64,000 bases of DNA from Xestospongia muta (GCA_963693285.1 OY848925.1:2024932-2088931); one strand, 5' to 3'. Shown: positions 10,300 through 22,579, counted from the first letter of the stretch. The notes: generated by a model not told the origin, from the letters alone. A program made the numbers and translations.

Positions 10300-11934
10300 A
10301 TGAATGCTAGGAGAGTTTGTTCTTATCCAGTACTATGTATTAAATCTAAAGGAGCTATCTTGATGATTTTGGTGTCCACAGCTGTATCTATCTACATAGC
10401 TTATGTTTATCTCATCTATCTTAAAATCAGTCAGATTCCCTATAATCAGAATTCTCTCTTTAAATACTTGATTTTTATATTCGAAATCTTCTTCCCACTA
10501 TTTGGATGGATTGCTGATGCATGGATTGGACGATATAAAGCTATTTTATATGGACTTTATCTTTTAATGATAGGATGTGTATTTCTTACAGGATCTGTTA
10601 TTGCTTTGGAATTTAACCAATTGGTCTCGCAAATATTTCTTTATCCATCCAATGTTTTCAATTCACTTGGTGCAGCTGCTATATATGCCAATATTCTTCC
10701 TTTCATTACTGATCAAATGATAGGAGCATCTGGTGATGAACTTAGTGCTGCAGTACATTGGTGGTATTGGAGTTTACATTTTCCTTTTGTGGTGCTAAAT
10801 TACATTCTCTGTGTTTTACAAAATATTCCTCCTCTAAAACTTCTACTGATGTTGATTGTCGTAGTTTTCTCTGGTCTAGCTATTGCTCTCTCTAGTCTGT
10901 TTCTTGGTCAACATTACCTCAACAAGACACCTTACATCACTAACCCTATTAAACATATTGCTAAAATACTCAACTATGCTAGAAAGAACAAGTACCCCAG
11001 GAATCGTAGTGCCCTCACCTACTGGGAACAAGATATTCCTTCAAGATTGGACTTAGGTAAGGATAAATATGGTGGTCCTTTCTCAGAAGAGGAGGTAGAG
11101 AATGTCAAGACAACATTGAGATTAATACCAGTCATTTTTATATGTTCAATGATAGGAGCAGCTTTACATGTGACTAACTTGCAACTAGATCACATGACAG
11201 TTAACCGTGATACCATTTTTGTATGTTTCTTCAGTGACCAAGCCAGATTACTTCAGCAAATAACAACTTTTGGAATTCCATTATATCATTTCATTATAAG
11301 ACCACTTCTAAAGAAAACCACCAAATATACTCCTAGTATGTTGACAGTAATTGGAGCTGGTTTATTTATTCGAGTTTTAGGACTTGTAGGTATGATAGTA
11401 ATAGAGACTATAGGTCACCTCCAAACTCCTAATGTCACTTGTATGTTTAATGATATTATCAATGAGGTTATGTCTCTTAATTATTACTGGACTATGATAC
11501 CACTAATGCTGCGAGTAGTTGGATCTGTTTTGTGTGGGATAGTCCTTTTTAAGTTTATCATTGCTCAATCTCCTTTGGAAATGAAAGGATTTTTATTAGG
11601 ACTTTGGTTTGCATTCAATGGCATAGCTAAACTCATTGGAAATAATCTCTATCATCCTTTTAAGTTACTTCCTGCATCCATTCCCATAAGTTGTGGTTTC
11701 TATTACTACCTCACTCAGACTCTCCTTCTCTCTCTTGTGTTCATTATCTTCCTCATTTTATCTAAATATTACAAACTGAGAATAAGAAATAATCCAGTTA
11801 ATATACACATGATAGCAGAGACACATATAACAGCTTATATCAACCAGGAAGAAGAGTATTTTAGAGAAAATGATGAAGAAAGCTACTCAATTAACTCATT
11901 AAGTCATGGCAAATTTGGAGCCACTTGTCATTAA
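10300..11934 (+). CDS. POT/SLC15-like (PTR2 family) membrane transporter, intronless, 544 aa
   Basis: A single open frame starting MNARRVCSYPVLC after CAACATG. Many hydrophobic segments suggest about 11-12 membrane passes. Residues 69-82 (GWIADAWIGRYKAI) match the PTR2 signature between TM2 and TM3. Residues about 238-268 (ALTYWEQDIPSRLDLGKD, then YGGPFSEEEVEN) resemble the cytosolic linker of animal SLC15-like proteins. Family role: proton-coupled uptake of di- and tripeptides. However, the proton-coupling ExxER motif expected in TM1 is absent; TM1 reads GAILMILVSTAVSIYIAYVY. Substrate and coupling are therefore uncertain. The C-tail is hydrophilic and acidic (EEEYFRENDEESY). A paralog of equal length is at 37,176-38,810, and dead copies lie downstream of both. 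Lack of introns could mean retroposition, but no poly(A) or target duplication was seen. Confidence 0.87.
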   Translation: MNARRVCSYPVLCIKSKGAILMILVSTAVSIYIAYVYLIYLKISQIPYNQNSLFKYLIFIFEIFFPLFGWIADAWIGRYKAILYGLYLLMIGCVFLTGSVIALEFNQLVSQIFLYPSNVFNSLGAAAIYANILPFITDQMIGASGDELSAAVHWWYWSLHFPFVVLNYILCVLQNIPPLKLLLMLIVVVFSGLAIALSSLFLGQHYLNKTPYITNPIKHIAKILNYARKNKYPRNRSALTYWEQDIPSRLDLGKDKYGGPFSEEEVENVKTTLRLIPVIFICSMIGAALHVTNLQLDHMTVNRDTIFVCFFSDQARLLQQITTFGIPLYHFIIRPLLKKTTKYTPSMLTVIGAGLFIRVLGLVGMIVIETIGHLQTPNVTCMFNDIINEVMSLNYYWTMIPLMLRVVGSVLCGIVLFKFIIAQSPLEMKGFLLGLWFAFNGIAKLIGNNLYHPFKLLPASIPISCGFYYYLTQTLLLSLVFIIFLILSKYYKLRIRNNPVNIHMIAETHITAYINQEEEYFRENDEESYSINSLSHGKFGATCH

Positions 11935-12797
11935 TACATGATTGATTGTGCATCCTCTTTAATTTGCAATTAATTGTTAGAGAATTATTTACATGTTTGA
12001 CATATTAGATGACTGAAATTGTTCTTCTGTTGCAAATGGTACATAACGGCAAACAAACTTTGAATGAACACTTACGATTTCAGTGGTACAATGTAACATG
12101 AGCTTTCTTGGTTTGTAACTGATTCTCATTATCACCTCTTAGGATCAGATTAAAGATAAGGATCAATTTGTCATTTACTAAGGAAGCTCCGAGAGAGAGC
12201 AAGTTTGTAGAGCTATTTTTTTCAGAAGTCTTTCTTTACTTTCTATTCTACTCATGTGTCAATTTGCAACAATAGAAACAGTTTATAATGTTGTGAGGTT
12301 CATAATGACAGCACAACTATTGTAGATTTAAAGAGAGCATTATGAACTGTTTCTGTCGTTGCATTTAACATATTAATAGAATTGAAAGTGAACATTGACA
12401 ACATGACTATTGTAGTTTGTAAACACACATATGTTTTTACATTTAGTTATAGTATAGCAGAGCTCCGAAGAGTAAACCATCATTCTCAGATTTGTTTCAA
12501 ATATGAGAAAATGTGATGATTATGACTAAATTAACTTATAAACACACAAACATATGTATAAACTAAACACAACAACAACTTCAATGTATCTATGTTATAT
12601 CTTCATAACCAATTTGCTTACTTAAAGTTTAAAGTGACTAAACAAAATGCATCACTACATCTTAGTATGTTTATAATACAATAGTCAAATTATGGATATC
12701 ATGGAACTCACAATATTATAAAATGTTTTCTGTTCTTGTAATTTGCCAATCAACAAAATATTAGAGCTTTGTCATTTTCAAGCATAAAGGATTTGGA

Positions 12798-13495
12798 ATG
12801 AATGCTAGCAGAGTCTGTATTTATCCAGTACTATGTATTAAAACTAAAGGAGCAATCTTGATGATTTGGGTGTCCACAGCAGTATATATCTACTTGTCTT
12901 ATGTTATTCCCATCTACCATGAAATCAATCAGGCTCTCTATGATCAGAATTCTCTCTTTAAATAATTGATTTTAATATTTGAAACCTTCTACCTACTATT
13001 TGGTTGGATTGTTGATACATAGATTGGAAGATATAGAGCTATTTTATGTGGACTTCATGTTTTAATAATAGGATGTGTATTTCTTACAGGGTCTGTTATC
13101 ACTTATGAATTTAACCCATTGGTCTCACAAAGTTTTCTTTATACGTGCAGTGTTTTCAATTCACTTGGTATAGCTGCTATATATGCTAATATGCTTCCTC
13201 TCATTACTGATCAAATGATAGGAGCATCTGATGATGAACTTAGTGCTGGAGTACATTGGTGGTATTGGAGTCAGATATTTCCTAATATGATACAAAAAAA
13301 TGAGCTATGTATATTAAACAATACTCCTCAAATTATTGCATCTATTGTCGTATCATTCTCTGGTTTAGCTATTGCTCTCTCTAGTCTGTTTCTTGGTCAA
13401 CATTGCCTCAACAAGACACCTCAGATCACTAACCTTATTAAACATATTGCTAAAATACTCAACTATGCTAGAAAGAACAAGTACCCCAGAAATCT
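12798..13495 (+). pseudogene. POT/SLC15-like pseudogene, cut at 3' end
   Basis: Starts with an ATG context matching the intact gene (MNASRVC). A TAA at 12,963-12,965 replaces a tyrosine codon. A TAG replaces the Trp of the ADAW signature near 13,020. The same TAA is present in the unit 2 pseudogene (39,813-39,815), so this copy was already dead before the tandem duplication. Similarity stops abruptly at KNKYPR (13,492), where MULE transposase sequence begins on the other strand. The later open frame 13,119-13,535 is the undamaged middle part. Confidence 0.88.
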
Positions 13496-14003
13496 GACAA
13501 CACGTTTCAGTTTGTTGTGCCAACCTTCAACATGATTGTTTGTTCTAGGACTGCTGGTGTCCATGTAGTACACGTTCGAAAGAGAAGGAGTGAAATTCCC
13601 AACCAACCAAGTTTCTTCGAAATAAGTGATAAAGTCATCAATGTTTGGTATGTTTGGAGATGTCATCTTGATTCCTTGCCAAGCTAAACGAACAAACCTG
13701 AGCGGCACGAAAGCGAGTGCTACTGTTTGGCGAACAAAGCTGCTGACAGCTTGATCTTCTCGGTATGCAACATGAAGCCCAAGAGTAGATATTTTGAGAT
13801 TGAGAGCTTGGGCGAAATGAAAGAGGCAACCTTTCACCTCTGTTGTAGGAAAAGCAAGTTCAATCCCTTGAATTGTTGCTAGTTCAAAGTCTGTTAGGAC
13901 TTCATCTGGACGTAGTTCAAGTCCAAGTTCTTCGGCTTTACATTCTATTATCTCCAATGTTCGTTGATAGATGGCATGAGAAATTGATGCGTTATTATGT
14001 ATG
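13495..14003 (-). mobile_element. MULE-type transposase fragment
   Basis: The minus strand reads in one frame from about 14,003 (NASISHAIYQRTLEII) to GWHNKLKRV at 13,500. Diagnostic stretches are DFELATIQGIELAFP followed by VKGCLFHFAQAL, and later RTNNHVEGWHNKLK, typical of the MULE transposase domain of Mutator-like elements in invertebrate genomes. Both ends are missing: no start codon context, no zinc finger, no inverted repeats seen. GC content is visibly higher than the flanks. The 3' limit coincides exactly with the break in the POT pseudogene. That suggests either insertion followed by loss of the rest, or a deletion joining the two. Confidence 0.82.
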
Positions 14004-15770
14004 TAATATTATAGATAATTGTCCTGTGTAACTTAAAACACCCTCCATGTTTGTCTCATTAATAAGTTAGACTTTTGAAGGATAATTTAATATCAATATT
14101 GAGGAAACATCAGTACAGTTTTCATTGCCCACTATTAAGGGGTTTTACTAATCTGGGGTGTAAGTTACAGCACACACTACTAGTTTACATTAACTCATAA
14201 TACATCATTACTCGTAATTTCTTTTTTATTTCCATAGCATTGTTGGACATCAGAATCAAAACTCAAGACATTCATCTATCTCAAAGAGTCTGGGATGTAA
14301 GTTAATTGCATACACTACATTTGACATGTAATGTAATGACTGGCAGTATTATGTTTGGTAGTATTACATAGTTATGATAAAAAGATGTGTATCTATCCTT
14401 CCCTATATATATCATAGATAATTATATAATATCAAACAGTTGGTAAAGGTAAGTATTGAGGATAATTTAAAGTAATAAACAAGTATTCCATCTAGAGCAA
14501 AGAACAAAGGTGACTTTAACGTTCAGAGTGATAGCTAAGGAAGTTACCAGTAACTAATTAATGATCTTGTTGCCATCCTTATATATACCAAGGTTCATTT
14601 GGGTTGAAAATAAGATTACCTGGTGCATTAAGTACATACGAGGTGTGGTCAATATAAGCCACACCCAAAATATTAGATGTGGCTATTAAAGATAGGTGTG
14701 TGGGTGTGGTGCTTGCAGTTAGACACTGATTTGTGGGTGTACTTTTACTAATAGGGTATGATTATATTATACCTCACCCAATGCCATTCTCTCCTTAGGT
14801 TATATGTAAAGACCTAATTGAGTTACCACCTGGTTTATATATAATGCTTCTAGTTGTTTCTGCATAATAATCCTCTTGTTTTCTGGATCTCTGTACAAAG
14901 GTTAGTATATCATCTAGAGAGAAGGCTTACAAACTTAATAAATGGGACATCACCAGGCCTTTTATAGGAATGAAGATTAATTAGATTATAAAATAAATTT
15001 TATGAGGTCTGTTTCAAATAAGGCCACAACCAACATAGTTAATAGTTATTTCTGCCAGAACATACGACTGTGCTTACTTAACAATCAATGTGTCTTTATA
15101 AAAGTAAAATAGCATTAATTAAAATTAATTCAACTACTACATTAAAAGTAATCTAATTAATAAAAGTTAAATAAACCAATTAATCGAAGTAGTTAAGCAG
15201 ATTAATGAATTTAATTTTACTACTTGCTTACTGTTAAATAAGCTAATTAGTTAAGGAAAACATAATCAAGTAATTAAAGATAACTAAACTGATTAATTAA
15301 AGATAATAGATTGATACTATTATCATAGATGTAGCACAATCTGAAACAAACTATCTACTTTTACATTTCACATTTGAGTGCTTTAGAAATGAAACCAAGT
15401 GACTTTAGCAGCAAATATGCTATTTTCAGAAGGGAAAGCCATGCTAGTCTTGTGCCCAAATGCACATTCTTGCATTAAGCATGTAGCCGTATGGCCACAA
15501 GACTTAGCCACTATGAACTGGAACTATACTTTCATTGGTATCACCTTCATATTATCTCTATCATGATCATGTTGAGATATTTTGGCTTGTGGAGCTCCTT
15601 CTATATGACGTGTTGTTTCATCCAAAAACATACAGCACCACTTAGTATATGAGTACAGTATAGATACACATGTTCACAGATAGACCATTACAAAACTGGT
15701 TATATAGATAGTAGTCATATAATGTCATCTACTATATCTCCTTAACTGAAAGAGATATAGCAGATACTGG
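14004..15770. other. Long AT-rich spacer, no gene seen
   Basis: The stretch 14,140-14,300 (TCTCAAAGAGTCTGGGATGTAA and neighbours) matches 34,905-35,085, which itself contains a duplicated version. A GTGTGG/CCACACCC-rich patch lies at 14,640-14,730. The part 15,110-15,300 is TTAATTAA-rich low complexity. Nothing coding is supported. Confidence 0.5.
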
Positions 15771-15771
15771 T

Positions 15772-16290
15772 CAAGTCCCAGTAAATATGTCATCAAAAAT
15801 CCTATTGATTCTTTTCTCTCATTTCAGACACAAAACAGGTATGATGGTATATATAATTGAGAAAGTACTTCTTGTTAATTTCAAGTGTCATCAAAAGCTA
15901 GAAGTTCATCTCAATCCTAATGTTAACTTTATACTGGGACAAAATGGAAGTAAGTGATATGTATATGTACTTTGTTTGTTAGTGTTAAATCATATACTAT
16001 AGCACTGATATAATGAAGGATGTTAATCCCTGCTATAGCAAAATGATAGGCTTAAATAAAGTAATAATAATTACTGAGCTAAGATGCAAGACAATTAATT
16101 GCAAGTTTCATTTATTGTCATATTGTCACACTGGGAAATTATAGTCTATTTATGTCACACTTAGGAATGCTTCTAGGAACCTGCAACCACAAAGAATGTT
16201 TCATGAGTATGGCTAATATATTTGCTCAGTTGACTGACTACTCTAAAACCCAAGGGATCTGATTAGAAAAAAGAGCTCCTGATTATTGTT
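15772..16290 (+). pseudogene. SMC6 exon 2 relic with flanking introns
   Basis: The span 15,829-15,950 matches SMC6 exon 2 (58,514-58,631), including KVLLVNFKCHQKLEV and NFILGQNG and the GTAAGT donor. The end of intron 1 and start of intron 2 are also retained. A 4-nt TATA insertion breaks the frame after the first codons. The downstream flank to 16,290 is repeated at 57,076-57,430. Confidence 0.82.
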
Positions 16291-16635
16291 ACATCGTGAT
16301 TACTGAGTACTGTTACATCATGTATATTTTATTGTTGCTCTCATTGATTTGAAGTAACTTTATTACAATCATCCAAATGCATGGTATTATTTTAATTATA
16401 AATCTTCACATTGAATACTGTAGTTTGTCTAATGCCATAATGGCTTTTGAATGGCAGTTGCATGCTCAATCCTTCTTTGTAAGGCTATGGACTCCTGCTA
16501 ATAATTTGTACTTTAAAATTACGAATGCAACGCTAATAAGCTATTGTTTTGTGTCACACCTACAATACAAGTAATTTGATAAATTAATTGCTTGCAGAGT
16601 TAGAAACGTTTGCAAATCTTGAATGGATTTATTCA

Positions 16636-16771
16636 ATTTGTTATCACACTGCAGATAGCAATAGCTAGAAAGAGAACAATACTGAGCTTCATTTCTGTTT
16701 TAGAATTGACACCTTCACCTCTCTTTGGGGTAGTCAATGATTCCTTTATATAACATAAAATGGGACTCTCC
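16636..16771 (-). pseudogene. Type I FReD signal exon and promoter, orphaned
   Basis: The signal-peptide codons (MKLSIVLFLAIAICSVI) are intact, with the start at about 16,691, but the exon ends abruptly before the usual CPPEPK codons and donor. No exon 2 or 3 follows. The TATA box (16,743-16,752) and GGGACTCTCC (16,762-16,771) are preserved. The unit 2 counterpart is the full gene at 42,689-43,663. Confidence 0.8.
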
Positions 16772-17059
16772 CAATGTTTGTTTTAACTGCTTAGTCATGG
16801 TGTCATCATTATCATACAGACATGATGGCAGACAAACTATATCCTTATGTAGTAGTATTATTTAAAATTTGTATAGAGGGAATTTATTTAAGGTAGCATC
16901 ATCAGCACATTCTTTATTACCCTATAGCTTACTGTACTGATTCATCATCTTAAATCAGATGTTACTATGCAAATTATCTATGCATGCAAGGCTTAACCAC
17001 ACATCCTATAACCATTCCATCTTCACCTAAACTCTTGTATATTATCTTGTACAGACAGA

Positions 17060-17255
17060 AAATTACCTTTTTCCTTTCATTTTGATCCTAACATAATGTC
17101 TACTTTTTGACAGCAGTATTGTTCATGCAGAGAGGAACCATTTGTCAAATGTTTCAGTCAGCCATACAATGAGAAGATCCTGCCCAATACCAGGAGTTAG
17201 TAGCACTAACACTAACAAGAAGACAGCCACTGTTACTAATGTATGTAGTAATGTA
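17060..17255 (-). pseudogene. Decayed type II FReD exon 1
   Basis: Ordered similarity to the type II first exon (CAGCAGTATTGTTCATGCAGAGAGG, CAGTCAGCCATACA, CCAGGAGTTAGTA). Frame and start are lost. A close copy lies at 44,030-44,215. Confidence 0.7.
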
Positions 17256-17580
17256 GATACATGCAATGATAACATTATTATATCCCGTACTGTGGATATA
17301 ATATGTGCACATCAATGACATGTGAATAGTAATCTTATTGATATTATTAAATGTCATTTTTCTCATAACTATAAGTAATCAATTAATTGCTAGTAATACA
17401 TTAAACCATTTGTTGAGATAAAAAATAATACATTGTGTCTATGACAAAACATTTCATGAGATTGTTTGATAAAAAATTAACATAGGCAGTGCTATTACCA
17501 GCTTAAATTATTGAAATATCATTAAGTGAATGAAGTTTTAATAATACTAATTTCTGTCCAACTCTTCTTTAATTAATAAA

Positions 17581-18170
17581 TCAAGACTAAAGATGAAGTA
17601 TTAAAGGAGACACAGAGACTAGAAAACATTGAAACAAAAGTAAGAGATAACACTATGTCTAGTACCTATACTATTAATATGACATTAATTGAATTAATTC
17701 GCTATCAAAATACTCATACACTATTTGACACAATATTTTCTATAACTAAAGAAGAGAGTGCTAATGAAGTCAGTGTTACTAATAATAAAAGAGATGAACT
17801 GTTAGAAAAAAAAGAGAACTTGAGAGACAGTAATGTAAAAGTATGGTGTGTGTGTGTGTCAGTAGTGGGTGAAGTTTTATTATTGTTGTCTTATGTAGAA
17901 AGAACACAGACTATCAATCAAGAGATGTCTCAAGTAAGAAATGAGATAACAGAATTTGAAGCTAAACTTGATGAACTTAAAATAGGTATGTTACTTTACT
18001 TTGTAATTTTACTAAAACTTTTTATTACATTATTTGAGATTATAATTTGGTAATATCAAGGAATTCTTTGTTCTTTTCTTAGAAATCCACAAGCTGTTGT
18101 TGATCAATATTAAGTAAGATGATGTATCTACTCATAAGCCAAAAAAATTGCAGAGGTGAGAAGGAGAATA
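17581..18170 (+). pseudogene. SMC6-like coiled-coil and exon 4 relic
   Basis: Charged segments KDEVLKETQRLENIETK (17,590-17,640), NNKRDELLEKKENL (17,780-17,825) and INQEMSQVRNEITEFEAKL (17,912-17,970) look like SMC6 arm sequence. A broken piece of exon 4 (DVSTHK-like) follows at 18,118-18,160. The open frame 17,655-18,053 runs across introns and is only part of this. The first 380 bp recur at 44,551-44,938. Confidence 0.7.
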
Positions 18171-18854
18171 ATAATAGTAGCAGTGTCATTTAGTGCCACA
18201 CCCACAGTGAGTGTACTTGTGTACATTATTGATGAATGACATAGTGCTAATTTTAGACAATTTTGTATTCAACTATGTCTTATTATACAGGTCACATATT
18301 GTATTTGGTAGTTCATGAAGTATGCAGAAAAGTTATATTGATCATTTTCATCAAAAGCCAGATTTTCTATATCTGAAAATTATCCTCTTCATAATTTCTA
18401 TAATTTTCATGTGTCGAATATATTTGTATTATTTTTCTTTTCTACATGACACACACAGGCTCTCCTTATATGTTTTGGACTGCAACATGGTATCTAATAT
18501 TTATATTATATATGTTTGTTCATTTCACATCAAATAATAAAATTGTCCTACACAAAGTGACTATCAATGCATATCACAATTGATGCATTCATTTACTGTA
18601 GCACTTTGGAATTTAGTGTGACTTATTAAGTGATGGGCTTTCATTTTAGTAAACAGTAAAGAATATTCTTATCAATACCATATTTTAAGATTGGAATTAT
18701 AGCAGATATGTTATAGAAACAAAAACAACTATTTTTGAGAAACTTTAACCAATATTAAACTACATTTTACAAAATGATATAATAAAGGTATTGCTTAAAT
18801 AATTATAGCAATGTCTTTTATTAGCAAGTATGACTGAAGACATGTATTAAGGAT

Positions 18855-19285
18855 GACTTCTTTTCATTTCAAGAAATGGTATAATAATCATCACTTTAAC
18901 GACCATTTAAGTTAGAATTAAAGCGGTCATTATACCACCACGTACCAGTAAAATAAATTGCACAATTCCCATTGCTACCCTAATATCCAGGATCATTGTC
19001 ATTGTTTTTAGTAGTAACTTTTATGAGGTTATGATATGCAATAGAGTCTTCAGCAGTACCACTATATCTAGATACATAGAGAGTATAATTAGTGGTAGAG
19101 CCATCTATGTAAAAGGTAGCTATGTATCCAGATACATGTTGTCAAGTCCTAGCCAATACTCTTCTGATGTGTTACCAAATCCATGATCATAATCAGTCCA
19201 GTTGAGATAAAAGTCAACAGAGCCATCCATTCTTCTTTGAAAGACAGTCCATCCACCACCATCAGTCTTCATGTCACAATAGGGT
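18855..19285 (-). pseudogene. Type I FReD exon 3 relic
   Basis: Contains the METDGGGW start region (with CTTCAT instead of CTCCAT) and the C-terminal TEMK region. The middle, around 19,130-19,140, is deleted so that the SGYSG segment is followed by the DNIHR-like segment. Several stops. A GGGAATCTCC site survives upstream at 19,338-19,347 although the TATA box is lost. Confidence 0.8.
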
Positions 19286-20099
19286 TTAGCAATGTATAGA
19301 GATGAAGTATCATGTTACTCTATCTTTTACATAGAATGGGAATCTCCCAGTATCTGTTAAATCTTCTTAGTCATGATATAGTCCTTTTACATACAGACAT
19401 GATGACAGACAACCATATCTTTAATGTAGTAGCATTATTGTGTGGTTAATATTAAAGAAGTACTGATTCCATTTTTGTTATCTGTAACACATCAGCTCTT
19501 CCTTCACCTTAGTAGTTAATTATAAATTTACTTTATAAAAAATTAGTAGAGTGAACAGGTGTTATTAGAGCTGACTCATTGTTATTTAGGTCAAAGGTTA
19601 CTATCATTATGAATAAAATCAGGTAGGCAATAGCACTGCCTATATAGGTATTGTCCAGTTTGTCCATTGAAATGTTTAGCAGAAAACATTAAATATCTCA
19701 TCAATAGTTGATCAGAACCTCACAATACTATGTAGAGATTATAAGTAATGACTGAGGCACATATTTAGTCAATGTTTGTAAGTATCAATGGTTTACTGAA
19801 TATTGAATTTGTTCATTTTTCTTCACACTTCTTTGTAGTTCGTGTGACCAATTTTTACTGAGACATCTAAAACATAGTGTGTGCTTTTGTAAGGATAATT
19901 TTGTGTGCTCAGGGAACTAAAATAGTCATTTGGACAGGATAATTTGGTTTGCCTCTTAGAATTTTTACATTAAAAATATTTGTTACCTTTCAAATAGTAC
20001 CAGCTTAGTGCATAGCAATCTTTTGAATTAACATAGTAGCAGTTCATATTTCATATATTTTATGTATTTCATGATTTTATGTGTCATATATGACTGCAC

Positions 20100-20270
20100 C
20101 ATTTATGTAATTAGAAGTACCATTGTCTTTCGTTACGAAGTTTATGGTATTACACTATATACACTATATTTCCAGTAGTACCATTATCCTTATATATGAA
20201 GGGTATATTAAGTGGTAGAACCGCCTATGTAAAGGAAGAGTATATTGCATATTATATATAATTCAATCAT
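20100..20270 (-). pseudogene. Highly decayed FReD fragment
   Basis: Scattered matches to the middle of the fibrinogen exon (GGTAGAACCGCCTATGTAAAG and the TACCATTATCC block). Too decayed to translate. Confidence 0.5.
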
Positions 20271-20583
20271 TTAACAACCAATAACAAGTATAGAATAAAA
20301 AATATTTTTTGGAATATGTTAACAAACTAAACTTTAAATTGATTGGTTATCATGTGTATTAATGGTTCAAAGTATGTAGTTTCATTTGTTTATTGCTTTC
20401 AGATATCATATTCATCAATAAAATAAATTTTCAATTGTACATCTCATACATTACACATGGCATGAATTAAGGGATCTCTTAATATACTTTTAAATATAAC
20501 AATAAATAAATAAGAAAAATGGTAACGCAATTTATAGATACATTCAGTTTTTAAATATATTTTGTTCATATTTTTAACATTAT

Positions 20584-21155
20584 CTAATGACGAACATTAA
20601 TCTCAGTAAATGGTAGAGAATACCAATAGCCTTTCCAAGTTGCCCAGCCAACAGCAATTGATTCATCACTACCATAGCGACCATTTACATCACATAAACT
20701 ACAGTCACCATGTGTTTCTGGATACCACCATGCAGCACCAGCACCAATAGCACAAGGATAAACACTATTTTCATCATTGTCAGTGTTATTAGTACTAAAT
20801 CTCTTCAACTTGTTATAGTAAAGAGAATTTCCAGCAGTTCCACTATTTCCAGATACATGGAGGGCATAATCAGTGGTAGAACCACCTATGTAAAAGGTAG
20901 AGTAACTGGGCATATGCACTGTTACCATCTTTATCTCTCATATCAACTCGCATGAAATAAATACACATTAATTTGTAGAAGACAAGTTAATATTACCTGG
21001 ATATGACATAGGTCTTGTTGGTGGACAGCAATTATCTTTTTCCTCCCCTTATCTTCTAAGTGTAATGTCTTTCCATAGTTACCACTTTGACAACAGTGTT
21101 GTTTATATGAAGAGGGTCTATGTTGTCCCATGTTACAGTCAGCCATATTAAACAT
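20584..21155 (-). pseudogene. Fused FReD relic: type II exon 1 joined to C-terminal half of exon 3
   Basis: The segment 20,584-20,953 encodes the second half of a fibrinogen domain (YSTFYIGGSTTDYALHV, TDNDE, GAAWWYPETH, NGRYGSDES, INVRH). Its calcium region and C-terminus diverge from all other copies here. A one-base insertion near 20,910 breaks the frame. At 20,953 it joins intron 1 and exon 1 of a type II gene (20,997-21,155), so exon 2 and the first half of exon 3 are deleted. Exon 1 has lost its signal-peptide codons. A copy of the joint and exon 1 is at 44,938-45,215. Confidence 0.8.
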
Positions 21156-21169
21156 AAAGTATTGGAGAG

Positions 21170-21570
21170 TAGTAAATAGTAGTTAGTAGGTACACATGTA
21201 AGTGTACACTTCCTCAATTACTAAAACAACATTCCAGTCTTATATTAAAACAATATTAATGACGCTTGACTTGAAATGATTGCTACTTTTATCATGTGAG
21301 TAGTATACCATACATAACTGTAGAGTAGACTACTATTACTAGTGATATATAATATATACAGTTGAATTTGTTTTATATATAGTAACTAATAATACAATTA
21401 GACTAAAGGCAGACTGCTGCTACTATCATGTGAGTAACAGTGTATTTGGTGACCTTACTAACATTGTAGGTAATATATTAATGTTAATTAATTAGTTGTA
21501 TTAGGTTTATCAGCCTATTAAATCCAAAAATAACAAATTAATCATCAAACAGCGTATACTTAGAAGTTCC
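21170..21570. repeat. Type II FReD 5'-flank repeat, plus-oriented
   Basis: The segment from 21,290 (ATGTGAGTAGTATACCATAC onward) matches the sequence directly upstream of the plus-strand gene at 46,005, and recurs at 45,340-45,500 and 45,830-45,960. It is head-to-head with the minus-strand relic to its left. Confidence 0.65.
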
Positions 21571-21575
21571 CTGTG

Positions 21576-22213
21576 TTATCTTATTAATATGCCTATTAGT
21601 TTTGTAGATATGCTCCCATTAGCTAAACGATGAAGTTTACTAAGCCCTAGCCAATACTCTCCTGAGGTGTTACCAAATCCATGAACATAATTATCCCAGT
21701 TGAGATAGAAGTCAACAGAGCCATCCATTCTTCTTTGAAAGACAGTCCATCCACCACCATCAGTCTCCATGTCACAATAGGCCTATACAATATATAAACA
21801 TTAAGATTCTTTTTGTTAAAGATTGTTTTGTACCTTAAAAGGTGACATGTTGTCAGGTTTGAGAGAATAGACACCACTCTTATTCTGTCCCTTCCTCAAA
21901 GCATCAAGACAGTCCAGATAATATACTTCAGGAGTAGTAGGTGGATCATTAACAAAACAAGTACAGTTGTATTTTCCTTTCTCCTTCAATTCTATACAAG
22001 TACAAGAGAGATCTTGTCCCTCCTCATCTGTAGCTTTGCAACTATACAGATACTCTGTAAGGAATTAGAATTAATAAATTAACAGTATTTTATTCAAATA
22101 AATAACAAAAACTCTCAGTTTCATAAATAATTCTGACCTTTTGGTTCCAGTGGACAATTCGCTATCACACTGCAAACAGCAATGCAAAAAAACAGAACAA
22201 TACTGAGCTTCAT
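21576..22213 (-). pseudogene. Type I FReD gene truncated in the fibrinogen exon
   Basis: Exons 22,138-22,213 (76 nt) and 21,834-22,054 (221 nt) and the start of exon 3 (21,782 downward) are all in frame with good splice sites. They give a signal peptide starting MKLSIVLFFCIAV, the six-Cys module and the first 60 or so fibrinogen residues. At about 21,597 the similarity ends after SISTKL, and a chance stop closes the frame at 21,576, giving a predicted 167-aa product. The calcium site, second disulfide and binding pocket are absent. It could still encode a secreted Cys-rich fragment, but loss of the lectin core argues for a pseudogene. The TATA box (22,264-22,273) is intact while the kappaB-like site is degraded. 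Confidence 0.75.
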
Positions 22214-22579
22214 TTCAGTTTTAGAATTGTCTTCTTCACCTGTCTTTGTGGTACTCAATGATACCTTTATATAACCTAAGTTGAATTTTCCCAATGTGTG
22301 TTATAACTGTTTAGTCATAGTGCTTGGTCATGTTGTGACCATTCTACTTATGCTGTGATAGTGTCATCATTATTGCACAACAATGTAGACTTGATGGTAG
22401 ATAGTACATATCATTGATGTATAGTGTAGTATTACTTTAAGGTTAGTATATAGAGACCTGACTCAACTTGGCCTTAACAGCACATGTGATGTGTTTCATT
22501 TGCTTCAATTGATAATTTAATGCTGACTCATCTCATTATCACCTTGACACATTATCTTAATTCAGATGCTATATTATTT

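Noticed and set aside
10300..11934. Possibility that the POT-like genes are recent retrocopies
   Set aside because: No poly(A) tract or target-site duplication seen, and about 1.5 kb of upstream flank is co-duplicated. Intronless origin may be old and cannot be decided here.
13638..13829. Second open frame inside the MULE fragment (63 aa)
   Set aside because: The frame with MULE motifs (RTNNHVEGW, GCLFHFAQ) is the other one; this is its shadow.
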